Below, one piece after another: positions 8,293-16,272 of a DNA stretch of 19,804 nucleotides; the stretch's first letter is position 1, and each line of letters begins with the position of its first letter. This stretch comes from JAAYUK01 sp964392915 (GTDB lineage: Bacteria > Nitrospirota > Thermodesulfovibrionia > Thermodesulfovibrionales > Dissulfurispiraceae). The notes under the pieces were generated by a model. That model was not told the origin of the DNA, searched no databases, and saw only the letters and a list, made by a program, of their open reading frames with translations. The stretch spans positions 1 to 19,804 of the forward strand of contig CAYMRS010000047.1 in assembly GCA_964392915.1 (NCBI GenBank). The letters are read 5' to 3'. Both the position numbers and the translations under genes were made by a program.

Positions 8293-8310
8293 TTGGCAAA
8301 CTAGGCGGTG

Positions 8311-8334
8311 ACCGGTCATGATTGCCGGTTTTTT
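8311..8334 (+). terminator. Terminator-like hairpin inside the leader (possible attenuator)
   Basis: ACCGG (8311-8315) pairs with CCGGT (8325-8329) and is followed by a run of six T (8329-8334). It stands between the promoter and the ribosome-binding site at 8351-8356, so the transcript must read through it. A competing pair, GGCAA (8295-8299) with TTGCC (8322-8326), overlaps its right arm but lies partly upstream of the expected transcription start. Confidence 0.45.
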
Positions 8335-8363
8335 GTTCAATCTTGCGCGTAAGGAGTGTTGAA

Positions 8364-9272
8364 ATGAAGAAATGGAGAATGCTGCAGGTAGTGATGGTGT
8401 TCTGTATTCTGCTGGTTCTTGGTACAGGAAACAGCGCGCTTGTCAGTGCAACCGAGGGCGGCGGCGGCGCCTATCCGAACGGGGCTGAAGATTTTATGGC
8501 TGGCGCTGTCCCGCCGCCGGGGACGTATTTCATCAACTACCTCACGCATTATACTGCCAACCGGCTGAATGACGGCAACGGCGACAAGCTTGTCCCTGAT
8601 TTCAGGGTCAACGCCACCGCCAATGTGTTCCGCTTTATCCATGTGACAAAGCACCAGATTCTGGGCGGCTATTGGGGCATGCATGTGTTCGTTCCGCTGG
8701 TGCATCTGGATGTGAAGATGATGGGCGCAAAGGACAACAAGACCGGCCTGGGCGACATCATTATCGATCCGTTTATTCTGTCATGGCATTCAAAAAACTG
8801 GCACTTTGCAACCGGCGTTGACATCTATCTCCCAACCGGCGCGCATGACAGGAACGACCTTGCCAATATCGGGCGCAACTACTGGACCTTCGAGCCGATT
8901 CTCGCCGCTACCTACACTGCGGACTGCGGATTCGATGCGTCAGTCAAACTCATGTACGATTTCAACACAAAAAACACCGACACCAGCTACCTGTCCGGTC
9001 AGGAATTTCATCTCGACTACACGCTGGGCTACAAGACCGGCGGCTGGAGTCTCGGCGTCGGCGGGTATTATTACAAGCAGATAACCAATGACGAGGTGAA
9101 CGGCGAAAAAGTCGGCACGGACGGATTCAAGGGGCAGGCATTCGCACTCGGTCCGCAGGTGAAGTATGACTATAAAAACATGAGTTTCGCTTTCAAGTAC
9201 CAGCATGAGGTCGCGGTGAAGAACAGGCCGGAAGGGGATAAATTCTGGCTGAAGTTCGTCTATGCGTTCTGA
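8364..9272 (+). CDS. Outer-membrane protein, phenol MetA-pathway-like (SphA) family
   Basis: A 302-residue predicted beta-barrel. Residues 1-30 are a signal peptide (KKWRMLQVVMVFCILLVLG, cleaved near VSA-TEGGGG). The mature part opens with GAEDFMAGAVPPPGTYFINY and an N-G-D turn, typical of the MetA-pathway phenol-degradation family of putative outer-membrane channels. It continues in short amphipathic strands with aromatic girdles and ends KFVYAF with terminal Phe. The name reflects a few members in aromatic degradation operons; no catabolic gene is nearby here, so the substrate is open. The start is ATG 8364 with AAGGAG 7 bases upstream; in-frame extension to 8322 has no site and would spoil the signal peptide. 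Transcribed alone, between the promoter at 8263 and the terminator at 9299. Confidence 0.85.
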   Translation: MKKWRMLQVVMVFCILLVLGTGNSALVSATEGGGGAYPNGAEDFMAGAVPPPGTYFINYLTHYTANRLNDGNGDKLVPDFRVNATANVFRFIHVTKHQILGGYWGMHVFVPLVHLDVKMMGAKDNKTGLGDIIIDPFILSWHSKNWHFATGVDIYLPTGAHDRNDLANIGRNYWTFEPILAATYTADCGFDASVKLMYDFNTKNTDTSYLSGQEFHLDYTLGYKTGGWSLGVGGYYYKQITNDEVNGEKVGTDGFKGQAFALGPQVKYDYKNMSFAFKYQHEVAVKNRPEGDKFWLKFVYAF

Positions 9273-9298
9273 AGTCTGAGGCTGAGCAAATATCAGGG

Positions 9299-9330
9299 TG
9301 CCGCGCTGAGTGACCACAGCGCGGCATTTT
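9299..9330 (+). terminator. Strong intrinsic terminator
   Basis: A perfect 10-bp stem, TGCCGCGCTG (9299-9308) with CAGCGCGGCA (9317-9326), has an 8-base loop and is followed by TTTT. It lies 26 bases after the outer-membrane protein gene and insulates the kinase gene from it. Confidence 0.9.
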
Positions 9331-9346
9331 CATGGTGATTCCTTGC

Positions 9347-9352
9347 TATAAT
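9347..9352 (+). promoter_or_regulatory. -10 box of the hybrid kinase gene
   Basis: A perfect TATAAT without a good -35 partner. The start would fall near 9359, giving a leader of about 29 bases to the ATG at 9388. It would lie on top of the alternative ATG at 9358, which argues against that upstream start. Confidence 0.45.
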
Positions 9353-9387
9353 ATGACATGTCAGCAAGAGAGAGGGGGTGGGTCGCC

Positions 9388-12300
9388 ATGACACCCGGCA
9401 AAGCGCTATTGTATCCGATTATGGTTATCGTGATAAGCGCCGCTCTTGTGATTACCGCGTTTTACCTTTCGTTTGATAAGTGGGCCAGAGACATTCTCAC
9501 CGAGTCGGAAGACCGGCATAGAGATCATCTCCGTCGACTGGTTCTGCTCGCAAAAGGCTCTCTCTCCGACACCGTAAAAAGCTACACGCAGGGCTCGCTC
9601 TCAAAAGACGAGGCATTGACACGCGTGCGCGCAGAAGTGCGCCGCATGGTCTCTGAAGACGACCATGGCCTGTCTTACATCTTCATGGGCGCGCATGACG
9701 GCAGGATGCTCGAACTGCCGCTTGAACCGCACAAGGAGTTGACCAGCATCCGGAATTTCAAAGACGGGCTCGAAAGGTACGCTATCCGGGAGTTTGTCCG
9801 CACCGCGCAGGAATCCCCTGAAGGCGGCTTCGTAAGGCATTCTTACTATATTCCGGATTCATCTGTTACCAAAGAGAAGCTGACGTTTGTTCTCGGCATT
9901 CCCGAACTTGACGCCTATATCGGCACTGGCATATATTTTCAGCAGATCTCCCATGATCAGCAATTGGTGCTTGCTTCGGCAAAAAAATGGTCTTTCCTGT
10001 ACGGCATTTTTTTCCTTATGCCGGTTTTCCTTGCCTTGGGCTATGTTGTCGCGAGAACCCGTGAGCTTGCGCAGAGCAAGGCCCAGTATGAACATCTGGT
10101 GCAGAACATTTCGGGCGTCATTGTTGAGTGGGATTTAAACGGCAATGTGCAGTTCATCAACGACTACGGAGAGCGGCTCTTTGGCTATTCACGTCGGGAG
10201 CTTGCCGGGAGGTCCATAACCGGCATCATCGTATCGCCGTTTGAGCAAAACAGTGATACCTTCAAGCAGATGGTCGACGCCATCGTGACACAACCGGATT
10301 CTTTGGCTCACCTCGAGAGTGAAGTCACCACACGCGCCGGCGAGAGAGTCTGGCTGGCATGGACGAACACCTTGCTGCGGAACGCCGAAGGCGCTCCGTC
10401 CGGAATGCTTTCGGTTGGTCTGGATTATACACTGCATAAGAAGGCTGCCGATTCGCTTATGAAGTCGGAAATGCGCTACCGGTCGTTTTTCTCGAGCGCC
10501 CTTGACGGCATCTTCATAATCAAAAACGACTCCATTGTGGACGCGAACAGGCAGGCCGCGCAATTGTTCGGCATTCCCGACGCCAAATTTGTGGGCACCC
10601 CGGCGGCGCGGTTGTCTCCTGAATACCAGCCGGACGGCGCCGCGTCGGCCGAAAAAGAGAGCGGGCTGATCCGGAAAGCTCTTGACGGCTTGCCGCAGCG
10701 GTATGAATGGCTCTTTCAAAGACAGGACGGCTCCCTCTTTCTTGCCGATGTATCCCTGAATCTGGTACTGCACGCTGATGGTCAGATGCTGAGGGCGTCA
10801 ATACGCGACATCACCGAAATCCGGAAGACCCAGGAAGTATTGCGGCAAGTCAAGGAGCGGTTTCTCTGCGCGTTTCATGAAAGCCCGCTGATGATGCTCA
10901 TCATCGACCCGGCGTCGCGTGCCATCATAGAGGCAAACGACACATTCGTTGCGCGCATGGGACACTCTCATGCAGACATCCAGGGGCAGACGGATGAAGC
11001 ATTGTTCCTGTGGAAAGAGAACGCCGCGCGGGCTGACTTTTATGAAACCCTTGCCCGCGACGGGAAAATCCAGAGCTATGAAACGGAGCTTGCGCGGAGA
11101 GACGGCAGCGTACTGTACGCGATGCTGACCGCATATGGCATTCGCTACAGCGGGCGCGATGAGTTCATGCTCGTCATCAGAGATATAACGGCACGCAGGC
11201 AGCGGGAAGAAGAGCTGCGCGAAGTACGGGAGAAGTTTGCGGCGGCGTTCCGCATCAGCCCGCTTTCGATGACCATTACAGATGTTCAGACAGGAGTGCT
11301 CATCGAAGTAAATAGAGCATTCTCCGAGATATACGGGTACGCGCCCGAAGAAGCGCTCGGCAGAAGTGCGCTTGAACTGAAGCTCTGGTGCGACCCGGAA
11401 GATCGGGGCAGATTCGTACGGAAGGTTGTAGATGAAGGGCGTGTCAGGGGCTATGAAACATATATAAGAACAAAAAGCGGGGCCTTGAAAGCAACGGAGC
11501 TCTCCGCTTCTTTCATCCGCCACAGCGGGCGGCAGGATCTTTTGGTGATTGCGCATGACGTTACGGAGATGCGCCGGAAAGAACAAGCTCTCAGGGAATC
11601 AGAAGCGAAATTTCACAATGCATTTTCCATGAGTCCTGATTTCATAGTCGTCTCTGACCCCGAAACAGGCATTATTTATGAAGCGAATGATGCTGCCCGC
11701 GAGGCAGTGGGATATTTGCGGGAAGACCTCGTCGGCAAAAACGTGCTTGAGCTTGGCCTCTGGGCTGACAGTGCCGACCGGGCTGCGTTTGCCGCAAAAG
11801 TGAGAGAATCAGGGGAATGCCTCAACTATCTTACGCACTTCCGCTCCCGGGACGGGCAACGCGTTATTCGCGCGAGCATTTCGGCAAAGCTGATTGATTT
11901 CGGCGGCAGTCTGCGCATGCTGAGCGTCGTGCGCGACATGACGGAACTCATCAGGCTTGAAGATCAGTTGCGGCAGTCGCAGAAGCTGGAGGCCATCGGC
12001 AAGCTTGCCGGAGGAGTCGCGCACGACTTCAACAACGTTCTGACCGGCATTATCGGCTATGCCGAGCTGACAAGAAAAAAACTGCCTGCGGACAGCCCGC
12101 TCGCTTCCTATCTTGACAATATTCTGTCGCTTTCCGGCAGGGCGGGGCAGCTCAGCCACAGCCTGCTTGCATTCAGCAGAAAACAGGTGCTCACTATGCA
12201 GCCGACCCCGCTGGATGCCATCATACAGCATTCTGACAAACTGCTCCGGCGGCTCATCGGCGCAGACCTCGACTTTGACGTCACCTGCCGGCAGTCGCCT

Positions 12301-13107
12301 GTCCTCCATGTTGACAGCGTTCAGATCGAGCTGGTCATCATGAACATGGTGATTAACGCACGGGATGCCATGCCGCGGGGAGGCAGGATAACTATTTCCA
12401 CCGAAATGGTTGAGGTGGATGATGCCTCTGCTGAAAAGCATTCTCTGCAAAACAGCGGGCGATTTGCCTGTATAACTGTCAGCGACACCGGCATCGGCAT
12501 GTCTCAGGATGTCCTAGGGCAGATCTTCGATCCGTTTTTCACCACAAAGGAGGTCGGCAAGGGCACTGGCCTTGGCCTTGCCATGGCGTACGGAATCATA
12601 AAACAGCACGGCGGGTTTATCACTGCGTACAGCGAACCCGGCGTCGGCACCCAGTTCAGAATCCATCTGCCGGTTATGCACTCACAGAGCATAGCGGAAA
12701 AGCCTGAACCGGCGGAGGAGATACCTGCCCGCGGAACCGGAGCCATACTCCTGGCCGAGGACGATGAAAACGTCCGGGATATCTCCCTCACCATCCTGAC
12801 GGAGCACGGCTACCGGGTGCTTGAAGCTCGTGACGGCGATGAAGCGATAGCCGTTTATCAGGCAAATGCAGATACTATTGATCTTGTTTTACTTGACGTG
12901 ATAATGCCAAAAAAGAACGGCAAGCAGGTTTTTGATGCGATTAGAGCTATCAGACCTGCCACAAAAGTGCTGTTCCTGAGCGGTTATGCGGATGAGCATA
13001 TCCGGAGCCGCATGGATATCGGCAACAATGCCGTCCTTCTGTACAAGCCCGTGTCACCGGCAAAGCTGCTATCAGCCGTAAGAGATGCCATGAATCCTGC
13101 GGAATGA
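9388..13107 (+). CDS. Cache/multi-PAS hybrid sensor histidine kinase
   Basis: A 1239-residue membrane kinase. TM1 (about 7-28) and TM2 (about 201-222) enclose a periplasmic Cache-type ligand domain. Five PAS domains start near 232, 362, 492, 614 and 738, each with the E(A/V)N or equivalent core and an R-(D/T)I-T-like exit. HisKA has H879 in GGVAHDFNN. The ATPase has an N-box with N990 (VINARDAMP), DTGIGMS and the KGTGLGLA lid. The C-terminal receiver (about 1118-1239) has the acidic pair AEDDE, phosphoacceptor D1170 in LLDVIMP, and K1220. All catalytic residues are present. There is no DNA-binding output and no response regulator or Hpt nearby, so the partner is encoded elsewhere. The start at 9388 is favoured over ATG 9358 because GGGGG lies 9 bases upstream and the -10 box at 9347-9352 would leave no leader for the latter. 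Confidence 0.92.
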   Translation: MTPGKALLYPIMVIVISAALVITAFYLSFDKWARDILTESEDRHRDHLRRLVLLAKGSLSDTVKSYTQGSLSKDEALTRVRAEVRRMVSEDDHGLSYIFMGAHDGRMLELPLEPHKELTSIRNFKDGLERYAIREFVRTAQESPEGGFVRHSYYIPDSSVTKEKLTFVLGIPELDAYIGTGIYFQQISHDQQLVLASAKKWSFLYGIFFLMPVFLALGYVVARTRELAQSKAQYEHLVQNISGVIVEWDLNGNVQFINDYGERLFGYSRRELAGRSITGIIVSPFEQNSDTFKQMVDAIVTQPDSLAHLESEVTTRAGERVWLAWTNTLLRNAEGAPSGMLSVGLDYTLHKKAADSLMKSEMRYRSFFSSALDGIFIIKNDSIVDANRQAAQLFGIPDAKFVGTPAARLSPEYQPDGAASAEKESGLIRKALDGLPQRYEWLFQRQDGSLFLADVSLNLVLHADGQMLRASIRDITEIRKTQEVLRQVKERFLCAFHESPLMMLIIDPASRAIIEANDTFVARMGHSHADIQGQTDEALFLWKENAARADFYETLARDGKIQSYETELARRDGSVLYAMLTAYGIRYSGRDEFMLVIRDITARRQREEELREVREKFAAAFRISPLSMTITDVQTGVLIEVNRAFSEIYGYAPEEALGRSALELKLWCDPEDRGRFVRKVVDEGRVRGYETYIRTKSGALKATELSASFIRHSGRQDLLVIAHDVTEMRRKEQALRESEAKFHNAFSMSPDFIVVSDPETGIIYEANDAAREAVGYLREDLVGKNVLELGLWADSADRAAFAAKVRESGECLNYLTHFRSRDGQRVIRASISAKLIDFGGSLRMLSVVRDMTELIRLEDQLRQSQKLEAIGKLAGGVAHDFNNVLTGIIGYAELTRKKLPADSPLASYLDNILSLSGRAGQLSHSLLAFSRKQVLTMQPTPLDAIIQHSDKLLRRLIGADLDFDVTCRQSPVLHVDSVQIELVIMNMVINARDAMPRGGRITISTEMVEVDDASAEKHSLQNSGRFACITVSDTGIGMSQDVLGQIFDPFFTTKEVGKGTGLGLAMAYGIIKQHGGFITAYSEPGVGTQFRIHLPVMHSQSIAEKPEPAEEIPARGTGAILLAEDDENVRDISLTILTEHGYRVLEARDGDEAIAVYQANADTIDLVLLDVIMPKKNGKQVFDAIRAIRPATKVLFLSGYADEHIRSRMDIGNNAVLLYKPVSPAKLLSAVRDAMNPAE

Positions 13108-13118
13108 CCGCTGTGGCA

Positions 13119-13151
13119 TTATGTCATTCCGGCGCGTCAGGAATGACATAA
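13119..13151. repeat. Perfect 12-bp inverted repeat after the kinase gene
   Basis: TTATGTCATTCC (13119-13130) and GGAATGACATAA (13140-13151) flank a 9-base loop. It lies 11 bases after the kinase stop codon. There is no T-run on either strand, so it is not a classic terminator; it may stabilise the 3' end, or be a short REP-like repeat. Confidence 0.6.
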
Positions 13152-13212
13152 AAAACAGCAGGCCATGGGTTACTGCCCGAACCAGCTTCCCGAATGACAC
13201 TTCCGGGATAAA

Positions 13213-13461
13213 CTACATTCCTTCTTTGTTCTCTTTCCCCTCGGGAGCGCCGCTTTGCGGGAGGATGTACAAGTCACGATATTGATAGCAGGATTTTGCA
13301 TTGCCATATGCGCATGCCTTGAACAACTCCGCCTCACTGGTATTTTTCGGCGTGTACGGTTTTTTCCAGCTCTTGCCCGGTCCGGCATACACGAGCGCGG
13401 GAATCAGCAGCAGTGCGGAAATAATCAGGCAGTGTAAAAAAAAGCTTTTGGCTTTGTTCAT
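13213..13461 (-). CDS. Small secreted protein with one Sel1-like motif
   Basis: An 82-residue protein. Residues 1-26 are a clear Sec signal peptide (KAKSFFLHCLIISALLLIPALVYA, cleaved before GPGK). The mature part of about 56 residues contains LFKACAYGNAKSCYQYRDLY (47-66), in which two cysteines (C50, C58) seven residues apart match the half-repeat of cysteine-rich Sel1/Hcp proteins, where they form a disulfide. A single motif is too little for a solenoid, so it is either a remnant or a small periplasmic peptide. The C-terminus is hydrophilic. The start is well supported by AAGGAGGG about 5 bases before ATG. It stands alone between the kinase and cold-shock genes, facing the kinase gene. Function unknown. 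Confidence 0.75.
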   Translation of the reverse strand: MNKAKSFFLHCLIISALLLIPALVYAGPGKSWKKPYTPKNTSEAELFKACAYGNAKSCYQYRDLYILPQSGAPEGKENKEGM

Positions 13462-13566
13462 GGTTCCCTCCTTTTGGAAATTGTAGCATAATGCGCTTTT
13501 CTATGAAACAGAGGTCTGAAATGTCCGGAACGGAAATATTTTCTGCGGCCGGGCGTCTTTTCAAAA

Positions 13567-13612
13567 CCTTTGCCGGATTGTTACACGCCGGCAAAAGGGA
13601 CTTTCTTTTTTT
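13567..13612 (+). terminator. Terminator-like hairpin upstream of the cold-shock gene
   Basis: TTTGCCGG (13569-13576) pairs with CCGGCAAA (13588-13595), flanked by CC/GG with a bulged A, and is followed after a few bases by CTTTCTTTTTTT. It would stop plus-strand readthrough before the cold-shock gene. The gap before the T-run makes it imperfect. Confidence 0.45.
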
Positions 13613-13675
13613 ATTTTCACTATGCTATTCTCTCTTTCAGAAGGTTTGGAAGTTTTTGTTGTGTACCAGGGGGCC

Positions 13676-13707
13676 GCAAAGACTTTGATCTTTGCAGGTC
13701 TTTTTTT
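13676..13707 (+). promoter_or_regulatory. Alternative hairpins in the cold-shock leader
   Basis: GCAAAGA (13676-13682) can pair with TCTTTGC (13689-13695). Alternatively AAAGAC (13678-13683) can pair with GTCTTT (13698-13703), which runs directly into a tract of seven T (13701-13707). The two exclude each other, as in an antiterminator/terminator switch, and both lie just upstream of the ribosome-binding site. Cold-shock mRNAs of the CspA type are known for temperature-dependent leaders. Confidence 0.5.
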
Positions 13708-13741
13708 ATGGGCTTTTTAAACGTAAGGAGGTAGTAAGAGC

Positions 13742-13942
13742 ATGGCAAACGGTACGGTTAAGTGGTTCAATGAGTCAAAGGGCTTCGGTTTCATTACAAG
13801 CGAAGATGGCAGCGATCTCTTTGTCCACTACTCGTCAATTCAGGGCAGCGGCTTCAAGTCGCTCGCCGAAGGTCAGGCAGTAACGTTTGATGTAGAGCAG
13901 GGTCCGAAGGGTCCGAAGGCTATCAACGTTAACAAGGCATAA
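13742..13942 (+). CDS. Cold-shock protein, CspA family
   Basis: A 66-residue single OB-fold nucleic-acid-binding protein. The sequence is canonical: GTVKWFNESKGFGFI contains RNP1 (K13-G-F-G-F-I18), RNP2 is DLFVHYSSI (25-33), and the end PKAINVNKA is typical. Such proteins bind single-stranded RNA or DNA and melt RNA structure. AAGGAGG lies 10 bases before ATG. The gene is monocistronic, between a structured leader and a strong terminator. VHYSSI in place of the more common VHFSAI is a small variation. The paralogue (CspA, CspC or other) cannot be told, so no symbol is given. Confidence 0.97.
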   Translation: MANGTVKWFNESKGFGFITSEDGSDLFVHYSSIQGSGFKSLAEGQAVTFDVEQGPKGPKAINVNKA

Positions 13943-13956
13943 TCACAACCAACCTT

Positions 13957-13989
13957 AAGCCCCCGGTTTTTGGAGCCGGGGGCTTTTTT
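13957..13989. terminator. Intrinsic terminator shared by convergent genes
   Basis: AAGCCCCCGG (13957-13966) and CCGGGGGCTT (13976-13985) form a 10-bp GC-rich stem followed by a T-run to 13989. It ends the cold-shock gene. The TAA stop of the opposing hydrolase gene (13988-13990) overlaps the T-run, so its mRNA also contains the hairpin. Confidence 0.92.
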
Positions 13990-14824
13990 ATTGTCGCGGG
14001 GGTTTCTCCGTCAAGTTCGATATGAACCGGTCAAGCCCTTCTGTGTATATCTTTCCGGAACTCAGAAAACCGCTGTTGTGGCTGCCCTGTATCTGAAGAA
14101 ATGTTTTTGAAATTGCCGCTTTCTGATAGAGCTCCAGCCCCTGCTGAAATGGAACCACTTCGTCGTCGGGGCTGTGAATGATGAGCTTCGGCATCTGTAT
14201 TGTGCCGACCTTATCGCTGGTCGCATATTTATAGCGCACCAAAAGGTCTATAGGCAAATAGGGCAGGATTTTCTTTCCCATTTCCGCTATAGAGGTAAAT
14301 CCTGATTCCAGAATAAGTCCGCCTGCGTCCGGGTGGCGCACTGCCGTCTCTGCGGCAACTGCGCTACCAAGCGAACGCCCGAAGATGAGGATTGCCTGTG
14401 GTGCGATCTTTCTGACAGTGACCAGATAGTCCCATGCAGCATCCGCATCAGCGTAAGTTCCCTGTTCATCAGGCGCGCCCTGGCTTTGTCCAAAGCCGCG
14501 ATAATCGAAGATAAGCACGTTCAGGCGCAATACATGCATAATCCTGATTGAATCAAGGCGGTCCGAAATGTTTCCGGCGTTGCCGTGGCAGAACAGGAGC
14601 GTCGCTCGCGCCTCCGGAGCAGGAACAAACCAGGCGGAAATAGCAAGTCGGTCAGCAGTGGTCAGTGTGACGCTTTCATAGTCCAGTCCGATGTCGTTGG
14701 GGGTGGCGGTGAGTGTTGTGTCCGGAAAATAAATCATCTCTCCCTGCATTGCATAATAATAAACGCAGAGGCCCAGATAGACCGTTACAGCAATCGAGAT
14801 GATGGATTTCAAGGTGTTTTGCAT
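13988..14824 (-). CDS. Alpha/beta hydrolase, membrane-anchored (BEM46/ABHD13-like)
   Basis: A 278-residue serine hydrolase. One N-terminal hydrophobic segment (about 6-25) should anchor it to the inner membrane with the enzyme outside. The catalytic set is complete: oxyanion region HGNAGN (80-85), nucleophile S151 in GRSLGS, an Asp in SPDDEVVP (D220 or D221) and H249 in GSHN. FDYRGFGQSQG (106-116) and the layout match the BEM46/ABHD13-like lineage, whose physiological substrates are mostly unknown. The start ATG at 14824 gives a good anchor, but the ribosome site is weak. It is convergent with the cold-shock gene and divergent from the YkgJ-type gene. Confidence 0.9.
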   Translation of the reverse strand: MQNTLKSIISIAVTVYLGLCVYYYAMQGEMIYFPDTTLTATPNDIGLDYESVTLTTADRLAISAWFVPAPEARATLLFCHGNAGNISDRLDSIRIMHVLRLNVLIFDYRGFGQSQGAPDEQGTYADADAAWDYLVTVRKIAPQAILIFGRSLGSAVAAETAVRHPDAGGLILESGFTSIAEMGKKILPYLPIDLLVRYKYATSDKVGTIQMPKLIIHSPDDEVVPFQQGLELYQKAAISKTFLQIQGSHNSGFLSSGKIYTEGLDRFISNLTEKPPRQ

Positions 14825-14937
14825 AAAGACACTATTCTTTTTCTATTGTACCATCCCGGTAACGGACGATGTCCGAGGGGTCATGGGATACAAACAGGGA
14901 CTTGTGAAGCGTTTCAGGCATCCACTAAACTAAGCGC

Positions 14938-15240
14938 ATGAGCAGGATAGAATGCCGCACAGGCTGCGGGGCATGCTGTATCGCGCCGTCGATTTCTTCT
15001 CCGATGTCGGACTCTCCTTCAGGCAAGCCGGCAGGCGTCCGATGCCGTCACCTGAGCGAGATGCTTCTCTGCATGATTTACGATCATCCCGCACGTCCCC
15101 AGGTTTGCGTTTCATTTCAGGCATCGAAGGAAAACTGTGGCAGTACACCTGAGGAAGCACTGCAAAGGCTTGCTGAACTAGAGGCGCTGACGCATGGGCT
15201 GAACACAGGGGCAATTCCGGCAGTTCCCGATGGAAGGTGA
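14938..15240 (+). CDS. YkgJ-family cysteine-cluster protein
   Basis: A 100-residue protein with eight cysteines: C6, C10, C13, C14, C36, C45, C57 and C67. The opening ECRTGCGACC and APSISSPM, followed by C-x-HLSEMLLCMIYDHPARPQVC, are diagnostic of the YkgJ/YcgN-like family (UPF0153), thought to bind zinc or iron. Length is close to E. coli YkgJ. Biochemical role unknown. The start ATG at 14938 gives the normal family N-terminus, but no good ribosome site precedes it. It may head a unit with the EamA and msrA genes downstream, although a gap of 98 bases follows. Confidence 0.88.
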   Translation: MSRIECRTGCGACCIAPSISSPMSDSPSGKPAGVRCRHLSEMLLCMIYDHPARPQVCVSFQASKENCGSTPEEALQRLAELEALTHGLNTGAIPAVPDGR

Positions 15241-15349
15241 ACAGCAGGGGATGTTTTCGGGCTATCATCGCAGAGGGACTATGTTTGCTCAAAAGCGTGC
15301 CGAGGCGCTACGCTACCTGAAAAAGGATTGCGTACCGCTTGCCAAGTAA
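15230..15349 (+). CDS. Possible 39-residue ORF between ykgJ-like and EamA genes
   Basis: An open frame from ATG 15230 to TAA 15347-15349 that overlaps the end of the YkgJ-type gene and the beginning of the EamA gene. The peptide is rich in Lys and Arg (FAQKRAEALRYLKKDCVPLAK at the end). An internal ATG at 15281 follows AGAGGG. No homologue is known to me. It could be a chance ORF, or serve translational coupling to the TTG start at 15339. Confidence 0.2.
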   Translation: MEGEQQGMFSGYHRRGTMFAQKRAEALRYLKKDCVPLAK

Positions 15350-16238
15350 TTTTCAGGATACGACAAAACCGCACATCGGCTATCTGTGCGTCATGCTTGC
15401 CGCGATGCTCTGGGCGCTGTCCGGAACCACGTCAAAATTTCTGTTTCAGAGCGGACTGACGCCGTTTGATCTTGTGCAGCTCAGGACGACCATCGGCGCA
15501 ACAGCGCTTCTTGTCTGGATTGCCGTTGCCCGGCGGCATCTGCTCCGGCTGGACCGGCGGTCAATTCCCTCTCTCGCCCTGCTGGGATTTCTGCTTGCAG
15601 CAACCCAGTTCACCTACCTTTATGCCATCAGCAGGATTCATGTTGCCGTCGCCATACTTTTGCAGTGCCAGGCACCGCTCTTTGTCGCCCTTGCGACGGT
15701 TGTAATCCTTCGGCAGCAGCTTGCGCCGAGAGTCTCTTTTGCGCTACTCGGGGCAACTGCCGGCTGCTATCTGATGGTCGGTGCAAATGCGCTCACAGAA
15801 ACCGGCCTGGATACTATTGGCGTAATGTCGGGGCTTGTGTCGGCAGTCTGCTTTGCCGCCTACACAATGCGCAGCGAAAAATGCATGACGATTCATTCCC
15901 CGCTGACCATAGTTTTTTATGCCATGCTCGTTGCGGCGATGATATGGAATATCTTTCACCCGACCTTTTCTGCCTTTTCCGTGCTCACTACGCCTGCACT
16001 CTGGGGGCTTAGCCTTTTTGTCTGCGTGGGAGGCACGGTTCTCCCATTCTGGCTGTATGCAAAAGGCGTTGGCATGATCGGCTCCGCCCGCGGCAGCATT
16101 ACGGCTACGCTGGAGCCAGTTGCTGCCGGCTTTGCCGCCTATTTCATTTTGGGCGAACTGCTGGATATATGGCAGGTGATCGGGGGGGCATTTGTTTTGA
16201 GCGCGGTAACCTTGCTTCAGCTGCATGGAAAGAAGTAG
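15339..16238 (+). CDS. EamA/DMT-superfamily transporter
   Basis: A 299-residue inner-membrane protein with about ten hydrophobic segments arranged as two EamA repeats (about 12-145 and 158-295). The opening GYLCVMLAAMLWALSGTTSKFLF is the classic first helix of drug/metabolite exporters, and the second repeat contains PVAAGFAAYFILGE, matching the conserved end of the family. Members export amino acids, metabolites or drugs; the substrate cannot be read here. The start is TTG at 15339; AAGGA lies about 11 bases upstream, which is long, and ATG 15391 is a less likely alternative because it would cut into the first helix. The msrA gene follows 34 bases downstream, suggesting co-transcription. Confidence 0.9.
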   Translation: MPSNFQDTTKPHIGYLCVMLAAMLWALSGTTSKFLFQSGLTPFDLVQLRTTIGATALLVWIAVARRHLLRLDRRSIPSLALLGFLLAATQFTYLYAISRIHVAVAILLQCQAPLFVALATVVILRQQLAPRVSFALLGATAGCYLMVGANALTETGLDTIGVMSGLVSAVCFAAYTMRSEKCMTIHSPLTIVFYAMLVAAMIWNIFHPTFSAFSVLTTPALWGLSLFVCVGGTVLPFWLYAKGVGMIGSARGSITATLEPVAAGFAAYFILGELLDIWQVIGGAFVLSAVTLLQLHGKK

Positions 16239-16272
16239 GGTAAAGAATGGACCTGCGGGAGGAGGCTTTCAG

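Noticed and set aside
8295..8340. c-di-GMP riboswitch (GEMM) because of GGCAAAC and GGTGAC words
   Set aside because: Only fragments resemble it; the second half of the core and the tetraloop receptor are missing, and the expected transcription start lies within it.
10798..11586. 262-codon minus-strand ORF
   Set aside because: Antisense to PAS domains 3 to 5 of the hybrid kinase; long only because of codon bias.
13491..13688. 65-codon plus-strand ORF before the cold-shock gene
   Set aside because: It covers the hairpin and T-runs of the regulatory region, has no ribosome site and no protein-like pattern.
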